Part shown: piece after piece, positions 1-12,310 of the stretch
Numbering within the stretch: the stretch's first letter is position 1
Layout of the letters: the number at the start of each line of letters is the position of its first letter
Assembly (NCBI GenBank): GCA_027627225.1
Contig: CM051028.1
Coordinates: 27,022,912-27,086,911 of the forward strand
DNA length: 64,000 nucleotides
Direction of reading: 5' to 3'
Source of the DNA: Congeria kusceri
Lineage: Eukaryota > Mollusca > Bivalvia > Myida > Dreissenidae
The notes under the pieces: model-generated
The model's database searches: none
What the model saw: only the letters and a program-made list of their open reading frames with translations
Told to the model about the DNA's origin: nothing
Made by a program: the position numbers and the translations under genes

Positions 1-133
1 TTCAATTGGGCGTGTGCAAATTAGTCAATTGCCAGTTTTTGCTATTTCGTCCGCATCACGTAAGGACATGATTTGACAGTGATCCTCAGGATATTGGGAC
101 TCTGATGTAGATCTTTTGCGTTTCGGATTGTTT

Positions 134-520
134 TCACAGTAAGTATTGCAAATGATCGCCTTCCGAACCTTTACCCTTAATAGTTTCAGGATCTTCATTA
201 TCTGCTAAGGTGTCGTATGCTGTTCTTATAATACAGCCGTTGGTGATTATAACAACCATAAGTGATGGGAGGCACCCGAGGAGCCCTGCATTTGCCATGT
301 ATAATCAGCCACCTGTTACGTACATATTGGTCATGACTATATGCATATGCTTTACCTCCAACCCTGGGCATACCGAATGTATAGAGGAACAGACGTTCTT
401 TAGCAACTACCCAGTCTTTCACAAGAGCGTTAGCAGCAAGCGACGCCATTGCTCCACCAAGTGAATGTCCGGAAACAACCACATCTTGGTCGATGTACTG
501 CAATGCAAGTTTCTTCACAC
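134..520 (-). CDS. Lipase class 3 (alpha/beta hydrolase), C-terminal exon, partial
   Basis: Seen: the minus-strand reading frame carries the nucleophile elbow GHSLGGAMASLAA, where S is the catalytic serine, followed by YTFGMPRVGGKAYA, which is typical of the class 3 lipase family. A polypyrimidine-poor but usable acceptor (AAACAG) lies just before the exon near 520. The first frame runs to 198 and includes a PPITYG segment that often follows in this family. Family-like C-terminal sequence (ADNEDPE, then a DHLQY motif) continues in another frame from about 232 down to 134, so a one-base frameshift near 225-235 is likely. Known: these enzymes hydrolyse acylglycerols, and animal members are usually secreted. 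Inference: this may be the 3' part of the gene whose first exon is at 12017-12310. It may be a pseudogene or contain an assembly error. Confidence 0.62.
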
Positions 521-540
521 TGTTTCATAAACATGGATTG

Positions 541-2400
541 TATAGTTTTGTACAGGCGTTTTAATAATATTCCTTTACCTTGGTGTCTCCTTTGAATTAT
601 GTCTTTTTTTCACATTTTCTTCGTTAAGGATGTACGATCGTTTCGGGTAATTTTTCAAACTATCCAGAATAGTATATTTTTTTGTATGCTGATTGTCAAT
701 TCTATATATGTCAAATATATGAAATAAAAAATGGGGGTCACCGTGAATTATTTTTAGATAATCAAGTTTTTTCTATACCCGATAATTTTTTAAAATCGCC
801 ATTTTTAAGAATTATAAAATAGGGGGTGGTGTTAAAAAATTGTATGTAAATTAGATAATAATGAACCTCTCACTTATTAGTAACTGAATAAACAAGCAAT
901 ATGTTCATTGTATTACAAAGAAGACACTAAAGAAAAAAAAAGAAAAAAAAGAATATATGTTTAAGGGTTATACAAGATGACAAATGTTTATATGTTTTGA
1001 CATTTTATTGCCTTTTATAATTTGCTGACATGCAATACACATACATATTTTTTTGTCGGTTATAATTTCCAAAAGTGCTTGAACTTTTAATACAATGAAG
1101 ACAACTACTTTAGCACTAAATTTAGATAAAGAAAATGAAAGATCACCGTGGATTATTTTTTGCTACAGCCATTTTAAAAATGAACTTTATTATGAAAAAT
1201 AACCGAAATATTATTTTAACAGTATTTTTCAACAAATATTGATTTAAAATATACCAATAATAATGTAATTTGTCATATAAAGTGATTCAACATAAATGGC
1301 ATGTGTTTAACAACTTTTTTTGTTTTTTTTTATTGAAAAAAAAAAGGTATATTTATATTGAGGTATTTAATTGCCCCACCCACCATTTAACCACTGTATA
1401 TTTTCTTATGAGTCGATGTATTTGTATGTTATTAATAAATGTCAAATTCTATGTTTGGATCGCTATAATAATCAACTAAATCTCTAACGTATAGATAATA
1501 AAAGAAAATATAACAGATTGCCTTATGTTTATTCCGCCTTATACTTTACAAAATGTGCAGAACAAATATGGTAATTCAACTGCAATGTAATATCTTGTAT
1601 GTGGTTGTATTACATGAAAAAGCCTTCATTTAAATATAAATTTAAGAAATAATGAGAAAGAATGATACTTTATCATCTTTTTTGAGGCTGTACATCCTGA
1701 TGGTGGCATATTATCACTGTATGGAACAGCCCTAGATCTTTGAAAAAAACAAACTCTGTGATATGATTATTCTTATGACTTTGTTACAATTTTTCATTGA
1801 GAATTTATTTCTGGTCAATTGTACAACCATAATATGAAATGACAAAAAATAACATTATAATGTAATGTACAATAATCATATATCAAGATTAATATATTGC
1901 TTAATAATCTTGAAATACAAATACTGTATTGCAAATTTCCAGATAAATATTGTCAATGTACAATATCAGTCATAAAATGAAATTGAATGTACAACACATA
2001 TTCATACAAAAGGCCCATGTAACCCAGTAATGACATCACCCGAGTTCCAAAAATGCATTGAAACAATATACAAATAAGCAGTATGTCCAGACTATTTTAA
2101 ATAATGCATAACTGAAATACATTACATACATGATTTATTTAAAAAGGACACAATAAACAAACATGACAATCATTTTTTATCCAATACATTCTAAGTCTAG
2201 ACCTTTACTCTGCAAAATCAGATTTTGGTCTTGTTCGAAATAAATTATATCCATTTAACATTTGATGCAATTTTGTACCAACAACTCCCATCGGTCAGTT
2301 AACTCGACTATGCAAAGTAGTAATGTCTATACATATTACCAAACTTTTACAAAAACAACATGACTATGTGCAATAAACAAAACAGTAATTTGGATAATTT
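541..2400. other. AT-rich noncoding stretch, no feature recognised
   Basis: No coding exon, RNA or transposon could be supported on either strand. The sequence is A/T rich with short homopolymers. It is probably intronic or intergenic between the lipase exon and the Mutator-like gene. Confidence 0.5.
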
Positions 2401-2404
2401 CCTT

Positions 2405-2890
2405 AATTGGTAGCACAACAATGCTTCAAAATGAGTAGGACAACAATGTTTCACAATGAGTATCACAATGTTTCAAAATGGGTTGCACAACAATGTCTCA
2501 CAATGAGTAGCATAATGTTTCAAAATGGGTTGCACAACAATGCTTCAAAATGAGTAGGACAACAATGTTTCACAATGAGTATCACAATGTTTCAAAATGG
2601 GTTGCACAACAATGTCTCACAATGAGTAGCATAATGTTTCAAAATGGGTTGCACAACAATGTCTCACAATGAGTAGCATACAAAGTTTCAAAATGGGTAG
2701 CACAACAATGTTTCACACTGAGTAGCACAATAATGTTTCACAACGAGTAGCACAACAATGTTTCAAAATGAGTAGCACAACAATGTTTCACAATGAGTAG
2801 GTTACATATGTTTCACAATAAATAGCAAATACAAATTTCACATAAAGTTGTGCAATTTTGGTTCTCATTGAGTAGTACATCTAGCTTTGA
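2405..2890. repeat. Minisatellite of about 23-nt units
   Basis: Imperfect units resembling CACAACAATGTTTCAAAATG plus a GAGTAG linker repeat about twenty times. A higher-order block of about 120 bp occurs twice, beginning near 2418 and near 2538. The array ends just before the stop codon at 2897, so it probably forms the 3' untranslated region or flank of the minus-strand Mutator-like gene. Confidence 0.85.
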
Positions 2891-2896
2891 CAATGA

Positions 2897-5800
2897 TTAG
2901 AAAATGTACTCAGTTGTTCTGTGACAATAATCTGCTATGGCCACTATTATCTTTTCTGATTTTGTAACTCGGATTTGTCCGTTAGATACCTCTGACAGAA
3001 GGCTCCTGATACCTTCCACTCCATTTCTTTTAGAAACAACACATAAATGATGAAACTGTAATCCACTACCAGCAATGGTCCTTGCCACACCTTGACTGAT
3101 AATTTTGTTATCTATCATTATTTGCAAAGATTTGATGTTAGAGACAACATTTTGTGAAACATTGTGGGCTACTATAGCTCGGTCAAAACTGAATGCAAAT
3201 TTGTTAACAACAGATCGTTCTAGAGAAACAAACTTCACTAACTTCTCTAAAGCTACCACATCATGTAATGCACTATGTGCTATGTATGAATCACCAATAA
3301 GTTCTTGCACTAAGCTTTCTTGCTTATAAGATTTCAAATTGGGGAAGCTCTTTTTGAACATTTTATAAGTATCCAAAAATCCATGAACATTGCGTTGAAA
3401 TTCAGAAAGTTTACCACAATTTTGCAAAGCATGCAGCAAGACTTTACAGTCAAAAGACTCTATATTATGCCCAACTAAAATGATTGGTGATACTTGATTG
3501 CATTTCTGTAAGAAATGAAGAAAACTATCCAATGCAGATTTGATTGAAACAGCTTCAACTACTTGTCCATTAACAATCATGGAGTGGCCTACAATCGTCA
3601 ATCCGGTAACTTCGGACGCTTTCGTGGACATCTTCTTAACTGGCATAACATGGGTTGAAAACTGCCCAGTTTCATGAACGGCAGCAATCTGGACAATATG
3701 AGAAGTACGCTCTAGAAAAAAATACAACATACATTTTATTAAAAAATGATTACAATCATTTTGTCTGATTGCATATCGATATAATCATTAGATATTCATA
3801 CACAATTCCCTCCACTGAAACAGTGAAACATCTTTTATGTTATTTTAAGTCCCTTTCAAGTTAGACAGTGTACTATCGTGTGTATTATTTTGAAAGCCGC
3901 TTGATAGTTACATGAAAAGTTGACAATGTCTAGTCACATTAGAAATATGTAAATCTGCATTTGGGTTTATAATTCAATTACATACTAGTTGTACAATTAT
4001 CGTACATCAAAACTGGATGATGAAAAATAGCTTTTTGTGCAAAATTACTTTCATATTTGATTTCCCACAAAGGTTTGTAATGTATAACATTTTGAAAGTT
4101 ATAATGTAATCGATAAATGAAAATGATGATTAAAAAGATGCCTTACCTAACCCTGTTGTTTCCAGATCAAAGAAAACAAATCCTTTCCCAGTGGTCTCGA
4201 GACCTGCTGGACCAGGCTTCGGTACAGGTGGGGGAATAGTGGTGAGATCTACATCCTGGTCACCTACATTACACGCATATGTTGGTCCCTCACGCACTTC
4301 TTGTACCGATTCCTTTGAATGGCTGAAATTTACAAACAAGAAGGTCATAAATGTTGTCTTTAGAGTGGTAACAAGGTTTTTCTCAGATTTGACCTGGTGA
4401 CTTAGTTTTTAGACGCACATGACCCAGATTTGAACTCGGACTAGATATTGTCAAGATCAAAATTTTAACAAAGTTTCATCAAGATTGAGTCATAAATGTG
4501 GCCTCTAGAGTGGTAACAAGGTTTTTCTAAGATTTGACCTGGTGGCTTTTTTCTGTACGCATATGACCCTGTTTCAAACTCGTCCTAGATATTGTCAAGA
4601 TAAACATTTTGACCAAGTTTCATCAAGATTGGATAAAAAATTGACCTCCAGAGTGATAACCAGTTAAAAGTTGACGACACACGATATACGACACATGATG
4701 CACTACGCCGGAAATAGACTGACCACAATAGCTTATCATGGTCATTTTGTGCTCAGGTGAGCTAAACATGGGCCATTTGAAATGTTTATTGTAAACATAA
4801 AGAGTGTAATACACAGTATACAGTAATACAATTTCATTAAATAATTTTCATCAATTTAACATATAATTTAAATGAGTTACTTTAAACGTAATCATTATTT
4901 ATTACATACAAACAACTGACCTGTTAGACTCACTTAGATAAAATATACAACCATGTGTTATAATATATTTTGTGTGCACTAACCGTTCAAGTTTGAGTCT
5001 TATACGCCGCTGTTTGGCTGCTCTGGTAGTCGCTATAGCTTTTCTCTTCCTGTGCTGTAGGTCACGGAGAAGGGCCAACGTAGATGTGAATGTACCAGGC
5101 GAAACACCCAACTTTTTATTCACCTGAAAAAGAATAAAGAATGTGATTATGTTGATAACAATGCAAACTGCTCAAAAAATAATTTTGTGAAATAACCGAC
5201 ATATAATACTTACAAAGTTGTTGACTGACAAAAAAGCTTAGTTGTCAAAAAAAATAATTGAATAGAAAAAAATTATGATCTTTGCCTGATTGTTCTGATT
5301 TTGTGATAATTTTAATACATACAGTAAATCAAAATTTAAATTTAAAAATTCATACAAAATATTCACATAAATAATGAATTAATAAATAATAATGCTGTAA
5401 AAACCATTAGAATGTTTCTATGTTCATAATACTAGTAGCTGAATGTCAAAGTGAGGTGGGTATACTTTATTATTATTAATCATAACATCTAACATTCAAA
5501 TAACTTTAGCAGAAATGGAAATCCGACAGTGCCACTCGCATCATTTTGCCATGTGTATTAAAATAAATAAAATAATAATGCAAAGCAGAAAGTACAATTA
5601 ACATGTAGTCATGCAGAAAATGAAAATAAAAAAACTGCAGAAAAGTCTGACTTTCTTGTATTTCCAAAAAATGTGCTCAACTGTCTCTATTTAACTGCTT
5701 TTAAATTTGAAATTAAACATAAATAAGAAAAGTCAAACATTTCCAATTATAAATCAAAATTTATGTAAAATAACTTCCGATATATTACGTTTGTGATGTA

Positions 5801-8800
5801 ACTATTTCCAAGGTTTTTCTGGGCCACTCCAGCAGCTATCCTAAAATTCAAATTAGCTGAGCCAGAAAGATGAAGCTGTTTGGGAGCTTTGCTGGCTATA
5901 GACTTGTTCAGGCTCTCGTTAGCCTGAGTACTGCCCAACGTGCTTAATTTGGTGGCTATTTTTTTGTAAGCACCAAAAACATCAAGCAGTGCAGCTTTCA
6001 GTGCAGGATTTGTCAGTGGCCGTCCATATGGTAATGATGAGTATTTAGCAGCAGTGTTATTTCTAAACCTGCACCAGACATCCTCACAGAACGAATGGTC
6101 GCCAAACACGTGACCAACAACAGCATCCATGCCCTGAGATATGCCTACAGGATTGTGTTTATTCTGAGAAATACTGTAGTTGAATAATTTCAACAAGTAG
6201 TTTATGATTTTTGTACTTAACATGGGAAAGCTCTTTTGCATTCCATACAGACAGTTGGCCAGATTTTTTTTCACATGATTTTTGTCGGACCTTTTCTCGA
6301 TAGTATAAGGCAGACTTGTTTTTAATCTTGCAGCTGTTGTGGTATCATCATCACCCACAACCCCTGTAACCATTATGCCTTTTTCGACTGTTTCTGTGAT
6401 CATTTCAGTGACCATGTCGGGTTCCATGGCTTTAGATGATCCACTCCAATTTTTCCTACAGTCATGAGGCTTGCAGGGGCTATTACCTTTTGTTTTCTTC
6501 CTGTGCTGGTTGCACACCCGGCAGGTTTTGCTCCTCACTGCATACGATAGGACTTTTCCCGTCTTGAGACCAATCATAGAGCAATGTCCTATAATGTGAA
6601 AATGTAAATGTTCTTAATGTAGCCAATGTGTGATAGCTTGAACATGTTTAATAGGCTAGATAAAATAGTATGGTAATTACATTTGGTTTACTGATTTAAA
6701 TAAACAAGAGGGCCATGATGGCCCTTAAACGCTCATCTGAGTTCAAGGTACACCAATTGTCAAACACTTGACCTGGTGACCTAGTTTTTTACTATACTTG
6801 ACCCATATTTAAACATGGCCTTGATTTTGTCAAGAAAAACATTCTGACTATGTTTTATCATGATTGAGTCATAAATATGGCTTCTAGAGTGGTAACAAGG
6901 TTTTTCTAAGATTTGACCTGGTGACCTAGTTTTTGGACGCATGTGACCCAGATTCGAACTTGGCCTAGATATTGTCAAGATAAACATTGTGACCAAGTTT
7001 CATCAAGATTGAATGAAAAATATGGCCTCTAGAGTGGTAACGAGCTAAAAGTTGACGACGGACGACACACGACGTACGACGACTTACGCCGGACATAGAG
7101 TGACCACAATAGCTCACCATGAGCACTTCGTGCTCAGGTGAGCTAAAAACTACAGACTGAGATTTTGTATTATTTGCACAGTTATGTTGACTGATTTTGT
7201 TGTATAATGCCTAATGAAATTGAACATGGTGCCCACTGTATTTGAGCAGCTGAAATATGGTACATTTAAAATACTCTTAGTATATTTCAATGAATTAATG
7301 GGTATTTGAGATGTTAACACTTCAAAATTATTACTAAAACATTAAAACACACATTTTCAGACATGAACCATTTTCTAATACACAATTGGGATGAAAAAAT
7401 AAGTGTGCTCGTCAGTCCTCAGGACTGATCTACTTTCCAAAATAATATGATCCTTGATTATTAGACTGTAATCAACAATAAATACCTGATAAACTATCAT
7501 AAGCCTTTCCACTGCCTCTTTTCTGCCAACCTGCATCCACGCTAACATCAATCTCATTCGTCTGCCTGTTGAATATAATGCAATACGAGATAATCACAGA
7601 CCTTGCTTCAAAATTTTGTGTTATAAAGAGACATGAGACAGATGAGATCACACAGAAAATAAATTAGCCAAAAACATTTTAGTGGACCTTTGCTTATATC
7701 ATCTATAAATGTAATCGGTTTCCATTAAACAAACATTGATTTGAACAACAGACACAAAACATTTGTTTTTTAAAATTGGCAAATTGTTTTATTTTTATAG
7801 GACCCACAAATTGACATTTGAATGAATATCATGAATTTATTTTACTGTTAGTGTATCTATTAAAAAAGAACACAAAAGTTTAAGGTACAAATAAACTTAC
7901 AGTTCGTTTAGCTGTACCTCTTCTTGTAGGGAAGTCTCTGCACTAGATTTTGCGACATCTTCTACTGCTTGTCCAGCCTCATTCTGTCTATTGGTGAAAT
8001 AACATATGCCTGAATTGTAATCATTGTCATACTATGCGTATTACATACTATGCGTATTTTAACACAACCAATATGTCACAATATCACATAATTCACAGTA
8101 ATGGTTATGAAGGCAACTGGTCTCTTGTTGGACATGTATGTATGTTACTTTGTAAACAGGTAATGCTATAACATATATTGCATAATGCTTTTAATTAAAT
8201 TTACTTAGAAAATATAATAACATTTCTAAAGATTGAAACAGATATTAAACCATCTTGAAATGTTTGTTGTTACAAGTTATTTTCAACTGATGAATTTGCA
8301 TGTGATTTATACTGTCACTATAAGGTGTTTATTGCCTATAAATTATTGCAAACATAAGAAATAAAATTCTTAGCTTACATAAAAATTGTATATTCAGATC
8401 ACGATTACACTGCTGCATTTCTGAACATTTTCCACCCACCATAATTATGTCAAACAATGTTTACACACAGTTTCATGACGTCATGGTACGTGCTTTTGAA
8501 ATATAATGCCCTACTGTACAATATTAAACACAGAGCAATAACGCAGAGCATTTTAGGGCAAATTAACCAAGGAAATACTCTAAGATAAATAAAAGTTGGG
8601 CCGAGATTCTATACCAAAATATATTAAGTGATCAAAACAACACTCATGTTGATCTACCACACAACAAAGGGCGTCATTTATTACAATTATCAGATTACAA
8701 TGGGCTTGAAAATTCATGTCTTCACACCTTTGCAGAAATTGGACAGTTGCTTAGCAAAGTTGCTGTGGCACTGACACTTGGTCGCTTCATATCTTAACAA

Positions 8801-10032
8801 CGGTCAATTTGGACTACTTCATGTGGTCGTTGGTTTTCAGAATAGAGGTGGTCGATAATTGAAGTTGTTTTTAATCGAAATTTCATTAGTAATGGTTGTT
8901 TAATGCAGGTGGTCGCAACCACATGATATACCGTATATTAAACTTTTAATTATCATTTAAACTATCATTTGTAGAAAATTACATCACATGTCTCAAATAT
9001 TATTTATATATAGTGTTAGAAATTAACCCAGAGTATACAATAAATATCGAAAAAACAATATTGTTATTCAATTTCAAATCTAGACACACCTTCTAACAAG
9101 CATGGTATGGTTGACCGCCGGGATGTTCAATGTGGTAAGAATACTGTTAATTTGTCGAAGGCCAACTCCGGCATGAACCATGGCTGTAAAAATAACATGA
9201 AATTGTCAATTACAATAACAAACATAATTATTAATTTTTTATAGTATGATTTGTGTTTGTAAAATTAAAATCACATCAAACCAAATATTATGTGTACACT
9301 CGATGAAATATTAACAACATATGAACTATGTAATAGTGTATGTCAATATTTATAATTAAAAAATTTAACAACATGTATGAAAATCAGTACATAAATTTAC
9401 AGATGTCCTTATCGATAACATGCAAACATTTTTTACCAATTGATCATTATAGACCCATCTGTTAATTTGTGTTAGATTCATTTCTGAGTAACTACTATAT
9501 ATTTATACTCACTAAAAATACATATATTTTAATATAGAGAATATACACTAACGACACATGAAGCCTTACCCAATGCAAGCTTTGTGTTCATGTCGTACAC
9601 CCGGCCATGCTTCCGTCCAGTATGTACCGTGTTAATGTTACCACAGTTAATACACGGAATATCAAGAACACAGGCTAGACCAAAAGTTCTACATGCCACT
9701 GTATTGTGCAATTGTAAAGAGGAGCCACAAGCAGTGCAAGCCTTCAGGGCTGCGGCAAGAGTGTCAAGTTCTACAACACGACGACCAATTTGCCAATTGG
9801 GGTCTGTCTCATAAACTTCCAGTGTGCAGGTTCCACTGTCAGATGCATCAACGGAATATAAATGATCCACAGGAATAGATTTGATTTCAATTATATGACT
9901 AGAACCATCGTGATCATGTTCATAATTAGGACGATTTTCAATTTCATTAGTTTCAAAGTTCTCCTTTTTTTTTTTGGCAAATTTACCTTTCCTATTTCGT
10001 TTGGAGTTTCGGAATGTTTCCAACTTAGACAT
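2897..10032 (-). CDS. Mutator-like (Mutsu) transposase domain plus DEDDh exonuclease protein, 8 exons
   Basis: Seen: eight exons join in frame through GT-AG sites: 10032-9570, 9183-9090, 7987-7901, 7565-7486, 6588-5789, 5123-4984, 4322-4147 and 3711-2897. They total 2655 nt, or 884 aa plus TAA. Exon 1 has a lysine-rich N-terminus and two CxxC pairs. Exon 4 carries VDAGWQKRGSG and exon 5 carries HDCRKNWSGSSKAMEPD, both hallmarks of the Mutator-like transposase domain found in many invertebrate proteins. The last two exons form a DEDDh exonuclease: FFDLETTGL (Exo I) ends exon 7, with GHNIESFD (Exo II) and HSALHDVVAL (Exo III) in exon 8. Known: DEDDh enzymes degrade DNA or RNA 3'-5'. Inference: this is a domesticated or recently active transposase-derived nuclear protein. 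All exons are open and every phase matches, so the gene looks functional. The start has an AAAATGT context. Confidence 0.85.
4344..4757. repeat. Dispersed intronic repeat, copy 1 (5' truncated)
   Basis: This is the same family as the 6700-7146 copy. Shared blocks include GGTAACAAGGTTTTTCT, TTGACCTGGTG, CATCAAGATTG and the 3' end GTGCTCAGGTGAGCTAAA. It lies in the intron between exons 6 and 7 of the Mutator-like gene and contains an internal partial duplication. This element type is common in bivalve introns from general knowledge. Its class (SINE-like or MITE) is not settled here. Confidence 0.75.
6700..7146. repeat. Dispersed intronic repeat, copy 2 (near full length)
   Basis: It begins with ACAAGAGGGCCATGATGGCC, where GGGCCATGATGGCCC is a near-palindrome, and ends with GTGCTCAGGTGAGCTAAA. 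It sits in the intron between exons 4 and 5 of the Mutator-like gene and shares most of its body with the 4344-4757 copy. The middle contains GACGACGGACGACACACGAC, a small direct repeat. Confidence 0.78.
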
Positions 10033-10464
10033 TTTGAATTAAAAACTAGTTGTCATATCGTAATTAGGAAGATAAAAACATGATACATAAGGTTACATTT
10101 ATTGTTTACATTTTGTCGTTTGGTTGTTTTTCAGACGCTTGATTTCGCCTATAAAATTACAGTAAGAGTGATACTAAGCGTTTGAATGATCGGGATCGTA
10201 AATTATCGTCAATCTGTCGCGTGTTTGTTTTCGTCGTCGTAAAACTTAAAACATAAATAAAAGATCGAATTACATTAAAACACGATAAGAGGCAGAAAAA
10301 AGCATGTTATCTTTACAAATATATTTGTTATTTTAAATATTATTTATATTTATGCGTCTTGTATTTTTACGACAAAGTAACATAAAGTGGAAACGATCGT
10401 ACATCCTTAAGTTGAACTTCCCCCGCAGCTGTGAAAGAACGATATATTGTTTGATGTGGATATA

Positions 10465-11411
10465 CAGTCAAAACTCGTTATTTCGAAGTCGTCGGGACCG
10501 AAGAAAATACTTCGAAATAATAATTATTCGAATTTAACATTTCTGGGTTTTTTGAAGAAAAAAAGTTTTTGTAAAAATCGCATAGTTATAGAGATACGGT
10601 TACACTACACACTTCGATTGAACTTACAAAAAACGAAGAAGTACGTTAACTTGATGTACGTGAGTTTATTTTATTTTGCATTAAATTAAAAAATATATTG
10701 ATTTGTAAAGTGATACAAGAGTAACAGTATAATGCATTGTAAAATTAATAAAGCATGATAGAACATAATGTCACAGCACAACAAAATAGACATTATATAA
10801 AAGTTAAAAAAACATTGTAACACTAGATATAGCACTGACTGTCACAGAAATAAATATAATAAACATTTAATGGCCGGTTTTAACGAATTACACAATGTCT
10901 GACTACACAGTATTACTGCTTCTGACATCGTGAATATTAGCGCAAGTAAATGCGATCTGACATGTCTAACAAGTTGAACTTAAATACAGAAACCTAATAA
11001 TTGCTCAAACGTTTTGACATCGATGTTTGCAATTCAGTCTTGTTAAAGCAATAGCTTGAAACGCTTTAATTATACAAACTCAACACTTGGTTTAATAGAT
11101 TATTAACTCCGGAAAGGTGTGAAAATCAGACAGAGAGCAAATGCTGTCAAACTGATACGGTTAAGGTAAAGGTGTGAAAATTATCTCCATCTCTATTATT
11201 AACACTTCGAATCAACAATTGATAAATGCACTGAAAAACAGGTGTTGGGACCGGATTAATGTGTTCGAAATAGCATTATTTGAAATACGGAGTTCGAATT
11301 AAACATCAAAATTCAAATGAAAATAAGAAGGAAAAAATCGGGACTGAAAAAGAAACATCGAAATAGCGAGGAATTCGGATTAATGCTGTTCGAAATAACG
11401 GTGATTTACTG
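10465..11411. mobile_element. pogo/Tigger-like nonautonomous DNA transposon (947 bp)
   Basis: Terminal inverted repeats begin CAGT and share GTTATTTCGAA (left end CAGTCAAAACTC, right-end complement CAGTAAATCACC). TA dinucleotides flank both ends (10463-10464 and 11412-11413), fitting Tc1/mariner-superfamily TA target duplication. Subterminal repeats with TTCGAAATA and TTCGAATT motifs recur inside. No transposase frame was seen, so it would need a transposase supplied in trans. Confidence 0.75.
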
Positions 11412-12016
11412 TAGTTACAAATGCAAAGCATTCCTTGTAGTCTAAGAACGGTATCATGTGACATTTTCTTACGATAGCTTCCAGGAGCTCAAAGACTCCT
11501 AATGGGAAACATTTGTTGAAACATTCCTGTATGAATTCTGCCTCAGCTGACAGGTTAGAAGACTGGCTTCGACACGATCGTATGGTTCCATCTCATCCGA
11601 GCCTTAAGGTTGCAATATACTAATTCCAATACTTATGTAATTTAATGTAAAAGCGATAACTTTAACCAAAAATAAATGCAACATAGGGACCCTCATTACC
11701 ATACCTTTTCTTAAAGAGCATTCTAAGCTGAATTGATTTAAGCAATAAAAAGGGTATGTCATGTATTATGTCAAAAAGAACTCGACACTAAACAAAGTTA
11801 ACTGTTTTATCATCATCTTTATAGCGGCTACTTTCTAGTTGAATGTAACCTGCCTCAGCGCAAGTGTCATACTGTAGTCTCCAATCTTATTTGTGCATAC
11901 CAATGCTTACCCTACCAACATCTCCAAAAAAGAATATCAAAGCAAGTGTCTAAACCTAAAAACATGTCTTCGAGTTAAACTTGTTGATTTATTTAAAGAG
12001 TACAGCCCTACATTAC
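11412..12016. other. Noncoding stretch, no confident feature
   Basis: Nothing here can be firmly assigned. A short minus-strand open segment near 11482-11555 has exon-like borders but no recognisable domain. Confidence 0.4.
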
Positions 12017-12310
12017 TTATTTATTTGGTGTATTGTGACCTTTATGACATTGAGACTTTTCGTCAATATTCATACTCTCCTCGCATGGATTGGCCTTATC
12101 ATTCCCTATGATTGCCAGTTTGTTAGAACCGTATGCATGGCATCTTCTGTCAAGAGGACACCATCGGCATGAAACTTTTGTAGACGGAATAAAAGGGTTT
12201 GAATAGGTACATACGTTGCACGTTTTCTTTGAGAAACATGTTTCTTCAACGGTTATGGCTTGCAATAACAGAAAACATCCAATCAGTTGAAGAGGTACGA
12301 TACGCCACAT
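12017..12310 (-). CDS. First exon with signal peptide and PSI-like cysteine-rich domain
   Basis: Seen: the frame opens with MWRIVPLQLIGCFLLLQAIT, a typical signal peptide, followed by a cysteine pattern C..C..C ... CRWCPLDRRCH ... NPC ... C that resembles a PSI (plexin repeat) domain. A plausible donor, CATAAAG followed by GTCACA near 12042, suggests the coding exon ends there and the rest of the frame is read-through. Known: some invertebrate class 3 lipases carry such an N-terminal cysteine module before the lipase domain. Inference: this could be exon 1 of the gene whose lipase exon lies at 134-520 on the same strand. The Mutator-like gene would then sit nested inside a long intron. No linking exons were identified. 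Confidence 0.5.
   Translation of the reverse strand: MWRIVPLQLIGCFLLLQAITVEETCFSKKTCNVCTYSNPFIPSTKVSCRWCPLDRRCHAYGSNKLAIIGNDKANPCEESMNIDEKSQCHKGHNTPNK

Noticed and set aside
11482..11555. Minus-strand exon between the transposon and the PSI exon
   Set aside because: It has an acceptor-like and a donor-like border and an open frame, but no lipase or other domain match, so it was not annotated as a gene part.
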